A DNA stretch of 19,760 nucleotides from UBA4874 sp002399435. GTDB taxonomy: Bacteria; Bacillota; Clostridia; Caldicoprobacterales; DTU083. The DNA lies in NCBI GenBank assembly GCA_036823195.1, contig DAISGI010000044.1, positions 1-19,760 of the forward strand. Direction: 5' to 3'. The translations under genes were made by a program, and so were the position numbers. The notes beneath the pieces are model-generated. The model made no database searches, had not been told where the DNA came from, and saw nothing but the letters and a program-made list of their open reading frames with translations. Below are positions 1-6,463 of the stretch, in pieces (position 1 is the first letter of the stretch; the number at the start of each line of letters is the position of its first letter).

Positions 1-74
1 GAGCGGAGGGGAAGAAAAGTCCGTGGGCGGAAGGGAAGAGAAATCCGTGAGCGGAGGGGAAGAAAAAGTCCGGG
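1..74 (+). repeat. 24-25 bp tandem repeat, about three copies
   Basis: Three purine-rich units follow one another (2-25, 26-49, 50-74). Each resembles GCGGAGGGGAAGAAAAGTCC, and a partial fourth unit starts at 75. The third unit carries one extra A, which shifts the reading frame relative to the first two. The repeat probably lies inside the end of the upstream coding sequence. Confidence 0.75.
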
Positions 75-124
75 AGCGGAGGAAGTTGGGAGAACGGGAC
101 GATACGGGAAACGGGCAGGGATAA
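2..124 (+). CDS. C-terminal tail of an upstream gene (partial), with 8-residue repeats
   Basis: Frame 2 is open from the window edge to a TAA at 122-124. It reads about two and a half copies of an octapeptide like SGGEEKSV, then a charged tail. The 24-bp repeat period keeps this frame through the first two copies, and the third has one extra A. Frame 1 is also open, is Arg/Gly-rich, and ends in a TGA that overlaps the apbE ATG as ATGA, so the true frame cannot be settled from this stub. A low-complexity hydrophilic tail just ahead of apbE would suit an envelope or flavoprotein gene in the same operon, but that is inference. No function is assigned. Confidence 0.35.
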   Translation, partial: SGGEEKSVGGREEKSVSGGEEKVRERRKLGERDDTGNGQG

Positions 125-146
125 ACATGGAAAGGAAAGAAACCGA

Positions 147-1211
147 ATGACGAAAAAAAGGCTTGCCTCCGGGATACAGTTGTTATTGGTGATCGTACTG
201 ATACTGACGGGTACGACATCCTGCCGAAAGGATACCGAACCAGTGCAGGATAATCTGTTTGCCATGGATACCTATATCACTTTTTCAGTCTGGGGAGGAG
301 ATCATCCAGGGGATGCACTGAATGCGGCCAGGGAAAGGATCCGGGAGATTGAACAGCGAATGAGCGTTACCGTGGAGGACAGCGATGTATCCAGGATCAA
401 CAGAAATGCTGGAAAGCAGCCGGTTCCGGTCCATTCTGACACCTTTTTTGTGATTCAAAAGGCTCTGCAATATGCAAAGCGTTCCAACGGGGCATTTGAT
501 ATTTCCACGCTCCCTGTCAGCAGTTTATGGAATATTGGAAAAGAGAATCAGAGAATACCGGCCAGGGAAGAGATTGAAGAGAAGCTTCCCCTGGTGGATT
601 ATAAAAAGGTAAAGCTGGACAAGGAAAAGAAAACGGTTTTTCTGGAGAAGGAAGGAATGGGGCTGGATTTGGGCGGCATTGCAAAAGGATATGCGGGAGA
701 TGAAACTGTCCGGATCCTGAAAACGAACGGAGTGACTCATGCACTGGTGAACCTGGGCGGTAATATTGCGGTTGTCAACGGAAAAGAAGATGGCACGCCC
801 TGGAGAATTGGAATCCAGAACCCCAGAATGGAAGAGGACAAAAAGAAGCGCAAGCATGTTGCCGTGGTGGAGACCAAAGAAGAAGCAGTGGTTACTTCCG
901 GAGATTATGAGCGATATATGACGGAGGTCTATAAAAAGACGGGGAAACGATATCATCATATTATTGATCCCCAGACCGGCTATCCGGCCGACAATGGGGT
1001 AATCAGTGCGACAGTTCTGGATAAAGATGGGATAGATGCTGACGCATTGACGACTTCCCTGTTTGTCCTGGGCGTGAAGGATGGATTAAAGCTTGCTGAC
1101 CAGTCGGGGATTCCAGCCATGCTCATCACGCGTGATAAAAAGCTTTATTTCAGCAAAGCTCTGAAAGGGAAGGTCAGTGGAATTCATCCGGACTATAAAA
1201 TCGCGAATTGA
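147..1211 (+). CDS. apbE: FAD:protein FMN transferase, ApbE family lipoprotein
   Basis: ApbE enzymes use FAD and Mg2+ to attach FMN covalently to Thr or Ser of target flavoproteins outside the membrane (Rnf/Nqr subunits, FMN-binding-domain proteins). The 354-residue protein starts with a basic and hydrophobic signal and a Cys at residue 26 (TTSC, an imperfect lipobox), which suggests a lipoprotein. Family motifs appear in order: MDTYI at 40-44, DLGGIAKGYA at 174-183, NLGGN at 202-206, TSGDYERY at 250-257, HHIIDPQTGYP at 270-280, and DADALTT at 297-303, the Mg-binding end of the domain. Length is normal. The start is preceded by a GGAAAGGAAAG site at about 129-139. Its flavoprotein target is not visible and may be the gene truncated at the left edge. 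Confidence 0.95.
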   Translation: MTKKRLASGIQLLLVIVLILTGTTSCRKDTEPVQDNLFAMDTYITFSVWGGDHPGDALNAARERIREIEQRMSVTVEDSDVSRINRNAGKQPVPVHSDTFFVIQKALQYAKRSNGAFDISTLPVSSLWNIGKENQRIPAREEIEEKLPLVDYKKVKLDKEKKTVFLEKEGMGLDLGGIAKGYAGDETVRILKTNGVTHALVNLGGNIAVVNGKEDGTPWRIGIQNPRMEEDKKKRKHVAVVETKEEAVVTSGDYERYMTEVYKKTGKRYHHIIDPQTGYPADNGVISATVLDKDGIDADALTTSLFVLGVKDGLKLADQSGIPAMLITRDKKLYFSKALKGKVSGIHPDYKIAN

Positions 1212-1219
1212 ACTTTTCC

Positions 1220-1250
1220 TTGTATTTCCCCCATCGGAATAGTATATTAT
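1220..1250 (+). promoter_or_regulatory. Candidate sigma-A promoter ahead of the dehydrogenase
   Basis: TTGTAT at 1220-1225 and TATATT at 1243-1248 are 17 nt apart, in the gap after apbE. The -35 is only moderately close to consensus. It would drive the dehydrogenase/oxidoreductase/NUDIX run. Confidence 0.4.
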
Positions 1251-1344
1251 AAACAGATGATTGCATATGCATGGAAATGTTTATATTACCAACAGGGATC
1301 GACATATCATGTTTTGCGAATGGGCCTGTCGTTTGTGGAGGGAT

Positions 1345-1444
1345 NNNNNNNNNNNNNNNNNNNNNNNNNNNNNNNNNNNNNNNNNNNNNNNNNNNNNNNN
1401 NNNNNNNNNNNNNNNNNNNNNNNNNNNNNNNNNNNNNNNNNNNN
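1345..1444. other. Assembly gap of exactly 100 N
   Basis: The run is 100 unknown bases, the usual placeholder for a gap of unknown size. The 13 bases before it (1332-1344) and after it (1445-1457) are identical, TTTGTGGAGGGAT. The two contig ends therefore probably overlap and no sequence may be missing. Confidence 0.95.
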
Positions 1445-1464
1445 TTTGTGGAGGGATGTCTGCT

Positions 1465-2442
1465 GTGAACAAGAAGAAAATACTGGTCACTTATCCACTT
1501 CCGGAGGAAGGGCTTCAATGCCTGGAAAATGATTTTGAAGTCACAATACACCGGGAGGGCTCCATGTCCAGGGAAAGCCTGCTTCCGATTATCGCGGATT
1601 ACGATGGAATCCTTGCCGCTGGGATCCGTATCGATGCCGGGCTGATCCGGGCAGCGGACCGGCTTCGGATCATCAGTGTCTATGGTGCGGGTTTTGATGG
1701 CATCGATATTCAGGCTGCCACGAAAAAAGGAATTGTTGTTGCCAACATTCCGGATGCCGTAACGGATGCCACAGCGGAGGTCGCCATGGGGCTGATGCTT
1801 TCTGTCATGCGCCGTATCTCCGAATGCGACCGGGCGCTGCGGAACGGTGATGCTTCGCGGTGGGGCATGATGAAGAACATGGGCCATGTATTGTATGGCA
1901 AGGAGCTTGGCATTATCGGGATGGGACGGATTGGCAGGGCGGTTGCAAAGCGGGCTTCTGCCTTTGACATGCGGATTTCCTATTACAACCGCAAACGGCT
2001 GGATCCCGTGATTGAGATGGAACTGGGTGCCGTTTATAAAAGGCTGGATCATCTGTTGAAATCTTCCGATGTGATTACCATACATACACCATTAACCAAA
2101 GAGACACACCACCTAATCGGGCAGAGGGAGCTTTCCCTCATGAAGCCCACCGCTTATCTGATCAACACTTCCAGAGGGCCGGTGGTGGAGGAGAAAGCTT
2201 TGGTTGCGAAGCTGCAGCAGGGCAAACTGGCCGGTGCGGGCCTGGACGTATATGAAAGGGAGCCTGTTATCTCACCGGAGCTTTTGAAAATGGATCATGT
2301 TGTTCTGACGCCCCATATCGGCACCGATACGACAGAAACCAGGATCCACATGGCAAGGGAATGTGCCCGGAATATACAGAATTTCTTCAATGGACGCCCT
2401 CCCTTTCATGTGGTTAATTCAGAGATCTATCAATCAAAATAA
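1465..2442 (+). CDS. D-isomer-specific 2-hydroxyacid dehydrogenase
   Basis: NAD(P)-dependent reductase of 2-keto acids in the glyoxylate/hydroxypyruvate/2-ketogluconate reductase group; the exact substrate cannot be told. I place the start at GTG 1465, because GGAGGG at 1450-1455 is 9 nt upstream; the in-frame ATG at 1456 touches that site and is unlikely. This gives 325 residues, a normal length. The Rossmann motif GMGRIG is at 152-157. The catalytic triad is visible as Arg237 (TSRGP), Glu266 (YEREP) and His284 (TPHIGT). A longer reading from 1261 would run through the assembly gap and adds no family-like sequence. The next gene begins 42 bp downstream and is another NAD(P)-dependent sugar or polyol-type oxidoreductase, suggesting a shared pathway. 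Confidence 0.93.
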   Translation: MNKKKILVTYPLPEEGLQCLENDFEVTIHREGSMSRESLLPIIADYDGILAAGIRIDAGLIRAADRLRIISVYGAGFDGIDIQAATKKGIVVANIPDAVTDATAEVAMGLMLSVMRRISECDRALRNGDASRWGMMKNMGHVLYGKELGIIGMGRIGRAVAKRASAFDMRISYYNRKRLDPVIEMELGAVYKRLDHLLKSSDVITIHTPLTKETHHLIGQRELSLMKPTAYLINTSRGPVVEEKALVAKLQQGKLAGAGLDVYEREPVISPELLKMDHVVLTPHIGTDTTETRIHMARECARNIQNFFNGRPPFHVVNSEIYQSK

Positions 2443-2484
2443 AGCGGAAAGCAAGAAAGCGAGAACAAGTGAAGGAGGATCATT

Positions 2485-3471
2485 ATGCTGAGAGTAGCTA
2501 TGCTGAGCGGATGGCATGTTCATGCAAGGGATTATGCCAAACAGATTTCACAGACAGGCCGTGCCAGGATCACTGCTGTATGGGATGAACAGCCGGAGAG
2601 GGGCAGGCAATGGGCAGCGGAGTTGGGTGCTGCCTTTGAGGAGGATTTGTCCGCTTTGCTGAAACGGGACGATGTGGATGCGGTTGTGGTCAATACCCCG
2701 ACCAACCTGCATCCCGAAGTAATCATTGCTGCGGCGAACGCCGGAAAGCATATTTTTACCGAAAAGGTCATGGCGCTTACGGTAAAGGAATGTGAAGCAA
2801 TAAAGGATGCGGTGCAGAAAGCCAACGTGCAGTTCTGTATTTCCTTTCCGCATCGTACCTTTCCTGCCAACCTCTTTGCAAAGAGGGCAGTGGAGGAGGA
2901 TTGGCTTGGAGGCATAACGTTGCTTCGTGTGAGAAATGCCCATAACGGAGCGGTCGGCAATTGGCTGCCGGATCATTTCTACGATCCGAAAGCATGCGGT
3001 GGGGGTGCCATGATGGACCTGGGAGCGCATCCCATGTATCTGTCCCGCTGGCTGCTGGGGAAGCCCAGAAATATCAGTTCGGTTTTCAACAGTTATACCA
3101 ACAGGGCAGTGGAGGACAATGCGGTCAGTGTCATTGAATTCGAAAATAAGGCGATTGCCATTGTGGAAACCGGTTTTGTCACGCCGGCCAGCCCATTTTC
3201 CATGGAGATTTACGGCACGGAAGGAAGTCTGCTGATCGGAGGCCCGGACAATACAGTAAAGATTTCTTCCCAAAAATATGCGCCGGGGTCCAAAGGATTT
3301 GTCAAACCGTCAAAATTGCCGGATGCCCTGCCTTCTGCCATCCAACAATGGATAGATGCGATTGAGAACGGCGGTTCCGCTCAATTTGGCCTGGAGGAAG
3401 GCATTCAGTTGACCGAGCTGATGGAAAAGGCATACGAATCTTATCGGACAGGCAAACGGGTGGATTTCTGA
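2485..3471 (+). CDS. Gfo/Idh/MocA family oxidoreductase
   Basis: Predicted NAD(P)-dependent dehydrogenase of sugars, inositols or sugar acids, 328 residues, with an N-terminal Rossmann domain and a C-terminal substrate domain. AAGGAGG at 2472-2478 supports the ATG. The start, GWHVHARDYA at residues 9-18, is typical of a Firmicutes subgroup rather than the textbook GxGxxG. The usual EKP motif is EKV here (93-95), with the catalytic Lys94 kept. The second motif, GGGAMMDLGAHP at 172-183, is present, with Asp178 and His182. It sits in a run with the hydroxyacid dehydrogenase before it and the NUDIX gene 31 bp after it. The substrate is unknown. Confidence 0.92.
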   Translation: MLRVAMLSGWHVHARDYAKQISQTGRARITAVWDEQPERGRQWAAELGAAFEEDLSALLKRDDVDAVVVNTPTNLHPEVIIAAANAGKHIFTEKVMALTVKECEAIKDAVQKANVQFCISFPHRTFPANLFAKRAVEEDWLGGITLLRVRNAHNGAVGNWLPDHFYDPKACGGGAMMDLGAHPMYLSRWLLGKPRNISSVFNSYTNRAVEDNAVSVIEFENKAIAIVETGFVTPASPFSMEIYGTEGSLLIGGPDNTVKISSQKYAPGSKGFVKPSKLPDALPSAIQQWIDAIENGGSAQFGLEEGIQLTELMEKAYESYRTGKRVDF

Positions 3472-3502
3472 CGGAAGATAGAGTGAATTTGGAGTGAATT
3501 AA

Positions 3503-4048
3503 TTGAAAACGATATCCAGACAAAACGTGTACAGCGGAAAAATCATAAAAGTATATAAAGATGAAGTGGAGCTGGAGGATGGAAGGAGAACAACCCGGGA
3601 GGTTGTTTCCCATAAGCAGGCAGCTGCTGTGGTGGCGGTAAATGACGACAGGAAAATGCTGCTGGTTACGCAATTCCGATATCCGATTCATACTGATATC
3701 AAGGAAATTCCTGCCGGTCTTGTTGACGAAGGGGAAACTCCCCTGGAGGCGGCAAAGCGGGAGTTGAAGGAAGAAACGGGCTATGAAGCGAAGGAATGGA
3801 CGCTGCTGACATCTCCTTATTCCTCCCCCGGCAGCCACGATGAAGTGATCCACATCTTTGCAGCTTCCGGACTGAAACGGATATCCGGACAGAGCCTGGA
3901 TGAATTTGAAGAATTGACGTTTGATATGGTGCCCTTTGATGAAGCCCTTGAAAAAGTAAAAAACGGGGAAATACGGGACGGCAAGACCATCATGGGTATT
4001 TTGATGTACTGGGCCCGGAAGAACGGCTGGGCCCGGCAGAGAGGCTGA
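3503..4048 (+). CDS. NUDIX hydrolase, ADP-ribose pyrophosphatase-like
   Basis: Small cytosolic pyrophosphatase that likely splits ADP-ribose or another nucleoside diphosphate sugar to AMP and sugar phosphate. The 181-residue protein begins at TTG 3503, with GGAG at 3491-3494 eight bases upstream; the nearby GTG at 3494 reads into a stop after one codon. The complete Nudix box spans residues 72-94: Gly72, Glu78, then REL-KEE-TGY, matching GX5EX7REUXEEXGU. The N-terminal SGKIIKVY and VTQFRYP segments are typical of ADP-ribose pyrophosphatases (NudF-like). It is the last gene of the plus-strand run and is followed by a strong hairpin. Confidence 0.93.
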   Translation: MKTISRQNVYSGKIIKVYKDEVELEDGRRTTREVVSHKQAAAVVAVNDDRKMLLVTQFRYPIHTDIKEIPAGLVDEGETPLEAAKRELKEETGYEAKEWTLLTSPYSSPGSHDEVIHIFAASGLKRISGQSLDEFEELTFDMVPFDEALEKVKNGEIRDGKTIMGILMYWARKNGWARQRG

Positions 4049-4102
4049 AACACTGACCGGACATGCTTCGGTGTCTCAGCTGCCCGAAAAGCAGAAACAT
4101 TT

Positions 4103-4155
4103 CCCCGTCCATCTTGCGTTCCAGCGCATAGGATGCCGGATGGACGGGGCTCTTT
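4103..4155 (+). terminator. Long hairpin between convergent genes, probable terminator
   Basis: CCCCGTCCAT at 4103-4112 pairs perfectly with ATGGACGGGG at 4140-4149, with a 27-nt loop, followed by CTCTTT. The T tract is short. It lies between two convergent genes and may stop the plus-strand transcript. Confidence 0.55.
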
Positions 4156-4186
4156 AGACGGAAAACTAAAAAGAAAATCAGACTAT

Positions 4187-4888
4187 CTATGAATCGTTGG
4201 TTTGATCCCCATTGCCGCCGATGGGAATTGTATCTCCCAAATAAGTCGGTTTCGGCTGAAAGATCACGGTAAAAAAGTCTTTCACCCTGGCCAGGACCTC
4301 CCGGCTTTCCCGGAAATTCTGTCCGGCATAAATCCTTGGATCCGACGCAACGCCGTAAGCTTCGATCCCCAGTCTTTCCGCCACATACAAAGCACGGGAT
4401 AAATGATATTTTTGTGTGACGATTATGGCCCTCTTTACCAGAAAAATATCCCTGGCACGATATAGGCTTTCATAAGTGGAGAACCCGGCATGATCCATAA
4501 AGATATGCTCCGAGGGGACGCCCCTTTCCATGGCAAACTTCTTCATGATATTGACTTCGTCATAATCCTTGCGGCCATGGTCACCGCTCATAAGAAGCCT
4601 GTCCGAAGCTCCTTCATGATACAGGCTGATTCCCTGCAGCAGTCGATCCTCCAGCATATCACTGGGCCGGCTGTTGTCCAGCACGCCTGCCCCCAGGATG
4701 AGGATGCAATCCGGATCCAATCGGGACGCTTCCTCCGGAGATATCACTCTGTCTTTAACGAAGCGTTTGACATATTCATTGATTAGAAGCATGAATAAAA
4801 TGACCAGCAATAAGATAATTCCCGCTGCAATCATGATTTTTTTGAATCGCCTGCTATTTCCCTTTTCCCTGCTTTTCGTAGTAATCAT
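4187..4888 (-). CDS. SanA/YdcF-like DUF218 membrane protein
   Basis: The 233-residue protein has a basic N-terminus and one membrane segment at about 18-37, then a DUF218 domain that would face outside. DUF218 landmarks: ILGAG at 64-68, SGDHG at 101-105 with nearby Asp and Glu, STYES at 137-141, and QKYHLSRA at 159-166. The C-terminal part (KDFFTVIFQPKPTYLG) resembles SanA, the vancomycin high-temperature exclusion protein of enterobacteria, where it affects envelope permeability. Its chemical role is not known. GGAG lies upstream of the ATG. It stands alone, convergent with the NUDIX gene. Confidence 0.88.
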   Translation of the reverse strand: MITTKSREKGNSRRFKKIMIAAGIILLLVILFMLLINEYVKRFVKDRVISPEEASRLDPDCILILGAGVLDNSRPSDMLEDRLLQGISLYHEGASDRLLMSGDHGRKDYDEVNIMKKFAMERGVPSEHIFMDHAGFSTYESLYRARDIFLVKRAIIVTQKYHLSRALYVAERLGIEAYGVASDPRIYAGQNFRESREVLARVKDFFTVIFQPKPTYLGDTIPIGGNGDQTNDS

Positions 4889-5008
4889 GTGGATACTTCA
4901 CTCCAATCGGTAGATTGCTTGCTTCCATTGGCATGTTACATCATCTTCAAAACCATCTATATTCCCCGGATTGTCCATATGTTCAGATCATTAAAAGTAC
5001 TTGCCTTT

Positions 5009-5037
5009 ATTATATATACAATTTAGCCCAATGGAAA
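5009..5037 (-). promoter_or_regulatory. Candidate promoter for the DUF218 gene
   Basis: On the minus strand a perfect TATAAT (plus positions 5009-5014) has TTTCCA 17 nt upstream (5032-5037). The -35 matches four of six consensus bases. The 5' leader would be about 110 nt. Confidence 0.4.
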
Positions 5038-5039
5038 GG

Positions 5040-5067
5040 TCCTGCAAAAACTTTGTAATTTGCAGGA
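5040..5067. repeat. 9-bp perfect inverted repeat
   Basis: TCCTGCAAA at 5040-5048 pairs with TTTGCAGGA at 5059-5067 around a 10-nt loop, between the divergent DUF218 gene and the tRNA promoter. No T tract follows, so a terminator is doubtful. The role is unknown. Confidence 0.5.
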
Positions 5068-5122
5068 AAAGGATCAGACAGAAAGAGGGCGCAGGAAGCG
5101 GGAAACAGGGCTTAAAACGAGG

Positions 5123-5151
5123 TTGACAAAATGGAGTGGTAGAGGTAAAAT
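5123..5151 (+). promoter_or_regulatory. tRNA-Arg promoter
   Basis: TTGACA at 5123-5128 and TAAAAT at 5146-5151 are 17 nt apart and end 17 bases before the tRNA. This is a near-consensus sigma-A promoter. Confidence 0.85.
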
Positions 5152-5168
5152 TAAGTTTGTTCCAATGT

Positions 5169-5245
5169 GCACCCGTAGCTCAGCAGGATAGAGCGTCGGT
5201 TTCCTAAACCGCAGGTCGGGGGTTCGAATCCCTCCGGGTGCACCA
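5169..5245 (+). tRNA. tRNA-Arg (anticodon CCT)
   Basis: The 77-nt gene folds as a full cloverleaf. The acceptor stem GCACCCG pairs with CGGGTGC, the D stem is GCTC/GAGC, and the anticodon loop TTCCTAA gives anticodon CCT (reads AGG). The T arm contains GGTTCGAATCC, and the CCA end is encoded. Position 27/43 in the anticodon stem is a T-C mismatch. It has its own promoter and terminator. Accessory DNA starts just after it, which fits an integration site, but no integrase or second copy of the tRNA end was found in the window. Confidence 0.96.
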
Positions 5246-5247
5246 GG

Positions 5248-5288
5248 AAAACCCGCTTTCCTTTAGGGAATGCGGGTTTTATATTTTT
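5248..5288 (+). terminator. Rho-independent terminator of tRNA-Arg
   Basis: AAAACCCGC at 5248-5256 pairs with GCGGGTTTT at 5272-5280, followed by ATATTTTTT. Confidence 0.9.
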
Positions 5289-5313
5289 TACCATATTAGT
5301 GAAAAGCCCAAAA

Positions 5314-5333
5314 TGGGGACTATTTGGGGATTA
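5314..5333 (+). repeat. Short direct repeat TGGGGAYTA
   Basis: TGGGGACTA at 5314-5322 and TGGGGATTA at 5325-5333 are spaced 11 bp apart, just past the tRNA terminator. Closely spaced direct repeats beside a tRNA can be integrase arm sites. This is only a suggestion. Confidence 0.35.
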
Positions 5334-5569
5334 ACATCGTCAAAAACTACCGTCGGGTGTTAAGAAGCGTTAAAAAGGAATCGCAGGTGGAGACAGCGGG
5401 TAAACTTTAAGAGTTGCTGATATATTATCAAAAGAGCTCGGTGGTAATGCAGAAGACTGGCTTAAAAAATAGGAAAAATCAAAGCAGATAAATATATCTG
5501 ATGTTCACTGGTATGAAAAGACGAAGGCAATACAAAGCTAAGCTGAAGCATAGAGGCGAAAAAAAATGA
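5333..5569 (+). pseudogene. Decayed 3' tail of a probable polymorphic toxin
   Basis: Coding-like sequence continues through several breaks. The frame from 5333 reads SVKKESQVETAGK and stops at 5408-5410. The frame from 5404 carries on with TLRVADILSKELGG and NAEDWLKK to a TAG at 5470-5472, then INISDVHWYEKTKAIQ. A further shift gives a basic end (KAKLKHRGEKK) stopping at TGA 5567-5569. That TGA overlaps the next ATG as ATGA. A DVHWYE stretch followed by a Lys-rich end resembles the close of polymorphic toxins in Clostridia, from memory of such proteins. At least two frameshifts and one nonsense codon are needed, so it is inactive. Confidence 0.45.
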
Positions 5570-5871
5570 TTATACAAGTTTATCAATCTGAAACAGATGA
5601 ATATATAGAAATGGAATCTATTGGAAGATTAAAATATAAAGGTCAGAGTTTTGGAGTAGATGCACTTACTGATGGTGAAATCTATGATGTCATTGAAGTT
5701 CTAACAGATGATTTAGTTAGAATTGTTGATGATAGTGGCGAGGATTATCTTTACTCTATGAAAAACCCTGTTCCATTAGATGGAAGTTCTAAAGGTGGAA
5801 GATGGGAGTTAGTAGAGGACTATAAAGGCATTATAAAAGAAGAGTTTAAGAAACAAGGCATTGAATTATAA
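5566..5871 (+). CDS. Small acidic protein, probable immunity protein
   Basis: Intact 101-residue cytosolic protein without a signal or membrane segment. It is acidic and beta-rich in appearance, with LTDGEIYDVIEV at 35-46, IVDDSGEDYLYS at 53-64 and GGRWELVEDY at 77-86. This layout resembles small SH3-like hypothetical proteins found beside toxins in Firmicutes. Its ATG overlaps the stop of the decayed toxin tail by 4 nt, the classic toxin-immunity arrangement, and GAGG at 5553-5556 lies about ten bases ahead. I infer an orphan immunity gene that outlived its toxin. No Pfam family is claimed. Confidence 0.6.
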   Translation: MIIQVYQSETDEYIEMESIGRLKYKGQSFGVDALTDGEIYDVIEVLTDDLVRIVDDSGEDYLYSMKNPVPLDGSSKGGRWELVEDYKGIIKEEFKKQGIEL

Positions 5872-5949
5872 AAAGCACTTACTGAATAAAAGAGCCCATC
5901 TAATTAAAGTCAAGGTTTTGTGGTGGCCAACTTGCCTCAAAGCGGTGGC
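5872..5949. other. Junction between immunity gene and ThuA remnant
   Basis: About 80 bp in which neither strand continues the flanking genes. The expected ThuA C-terminus is absent, so a deletion or insertion boundary probably lies here. Confidence 0.4.
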
Positions 5950-6463
5950 CTATGGTGACAGGAAGCTTTCGCACGGCGGGATATCGCAGGGCTCGTCGTA
6001 CATTTCACTCTCGGGAACTCGAAATATTCCGCCAGGCCACTGACCGATAGGATGCCCGCGATCAATCACCCAGATGCGCTCCTTTTCTCCTATCTCCTGG
6101 TAGGTGTCATGCTCACGTACGCCAATCAGCCTTTTTGCAAGTTTAAATCGAGAGAGGAATGAAGCAGGATACGCCCCATTCCACCGAGCATACGCTCCAT
6201 GATATGGTCTACCGCTGCGTCATCCACTTCCTCCAGATGCATGTGACGTACCAGGTCAGAACATCTACCCGGTCAATGGTCTCCCGAGAGAGGCCCTGAT
6301 CCGGATCGTCCAGCGTATGGAGTGTGAGCTCAAAATCCTTGTTTTACTTTAGAAAACGCTCCAATGCCTTATGTACGTCACCTGGATAAATCACAAGGAT
6401 TTCCGACCATTGCTTTTCGTCATTAAATTCATTCCACACCGTTATACAGATTATCTCTGCCAT
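5950..6463 (-). pseudogene. Broken ThuA-like (trehalose utilisation) gene
   Basis: Read on the minus strand from an ATG at 6463 with an AGGTGG site upstream. The start (ITVWNEFNDEKQ, IYPGDVHKAL) matches ThuA-like proteins, a glutamine-amidotransferase-like fold in sugar-use operons. An in-frame TAA sits at 6346-6344. A frameshift lies near 6250, after which MHLEEVDDAAVDHIMERM and GGMG-ILLHSS follow. Another shift near 6150 leads to FKLAKRLIGV, EKERIWVIDRGHPIG and EMYDEPCDIPP, ending at a TAG at 5950-5952. The C-terminal third of a usual ~240-residue ThuA is missing. The ATG overlaps the end of the upstream glycosidase by 35 bp, so this was the last gene of the sugar operon. Confidence 0.8.

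Noticed and set aside
1..74. Possible CRISPR array
   Set aside because: The units are contiguous, with no spacers between them.
1261..1464. Longer start of the dehydrogenase running through the N gap
   Set aside because: It includes unknown bases and no family-like residues; the GTG at 1465 with GGAGGG gives a normal length.
1174..2085. 303-codon minus-strand ORF opposite the dehydrogenase
   Set aside because: It is a shadow of the real gene and includes the N run; no family features.
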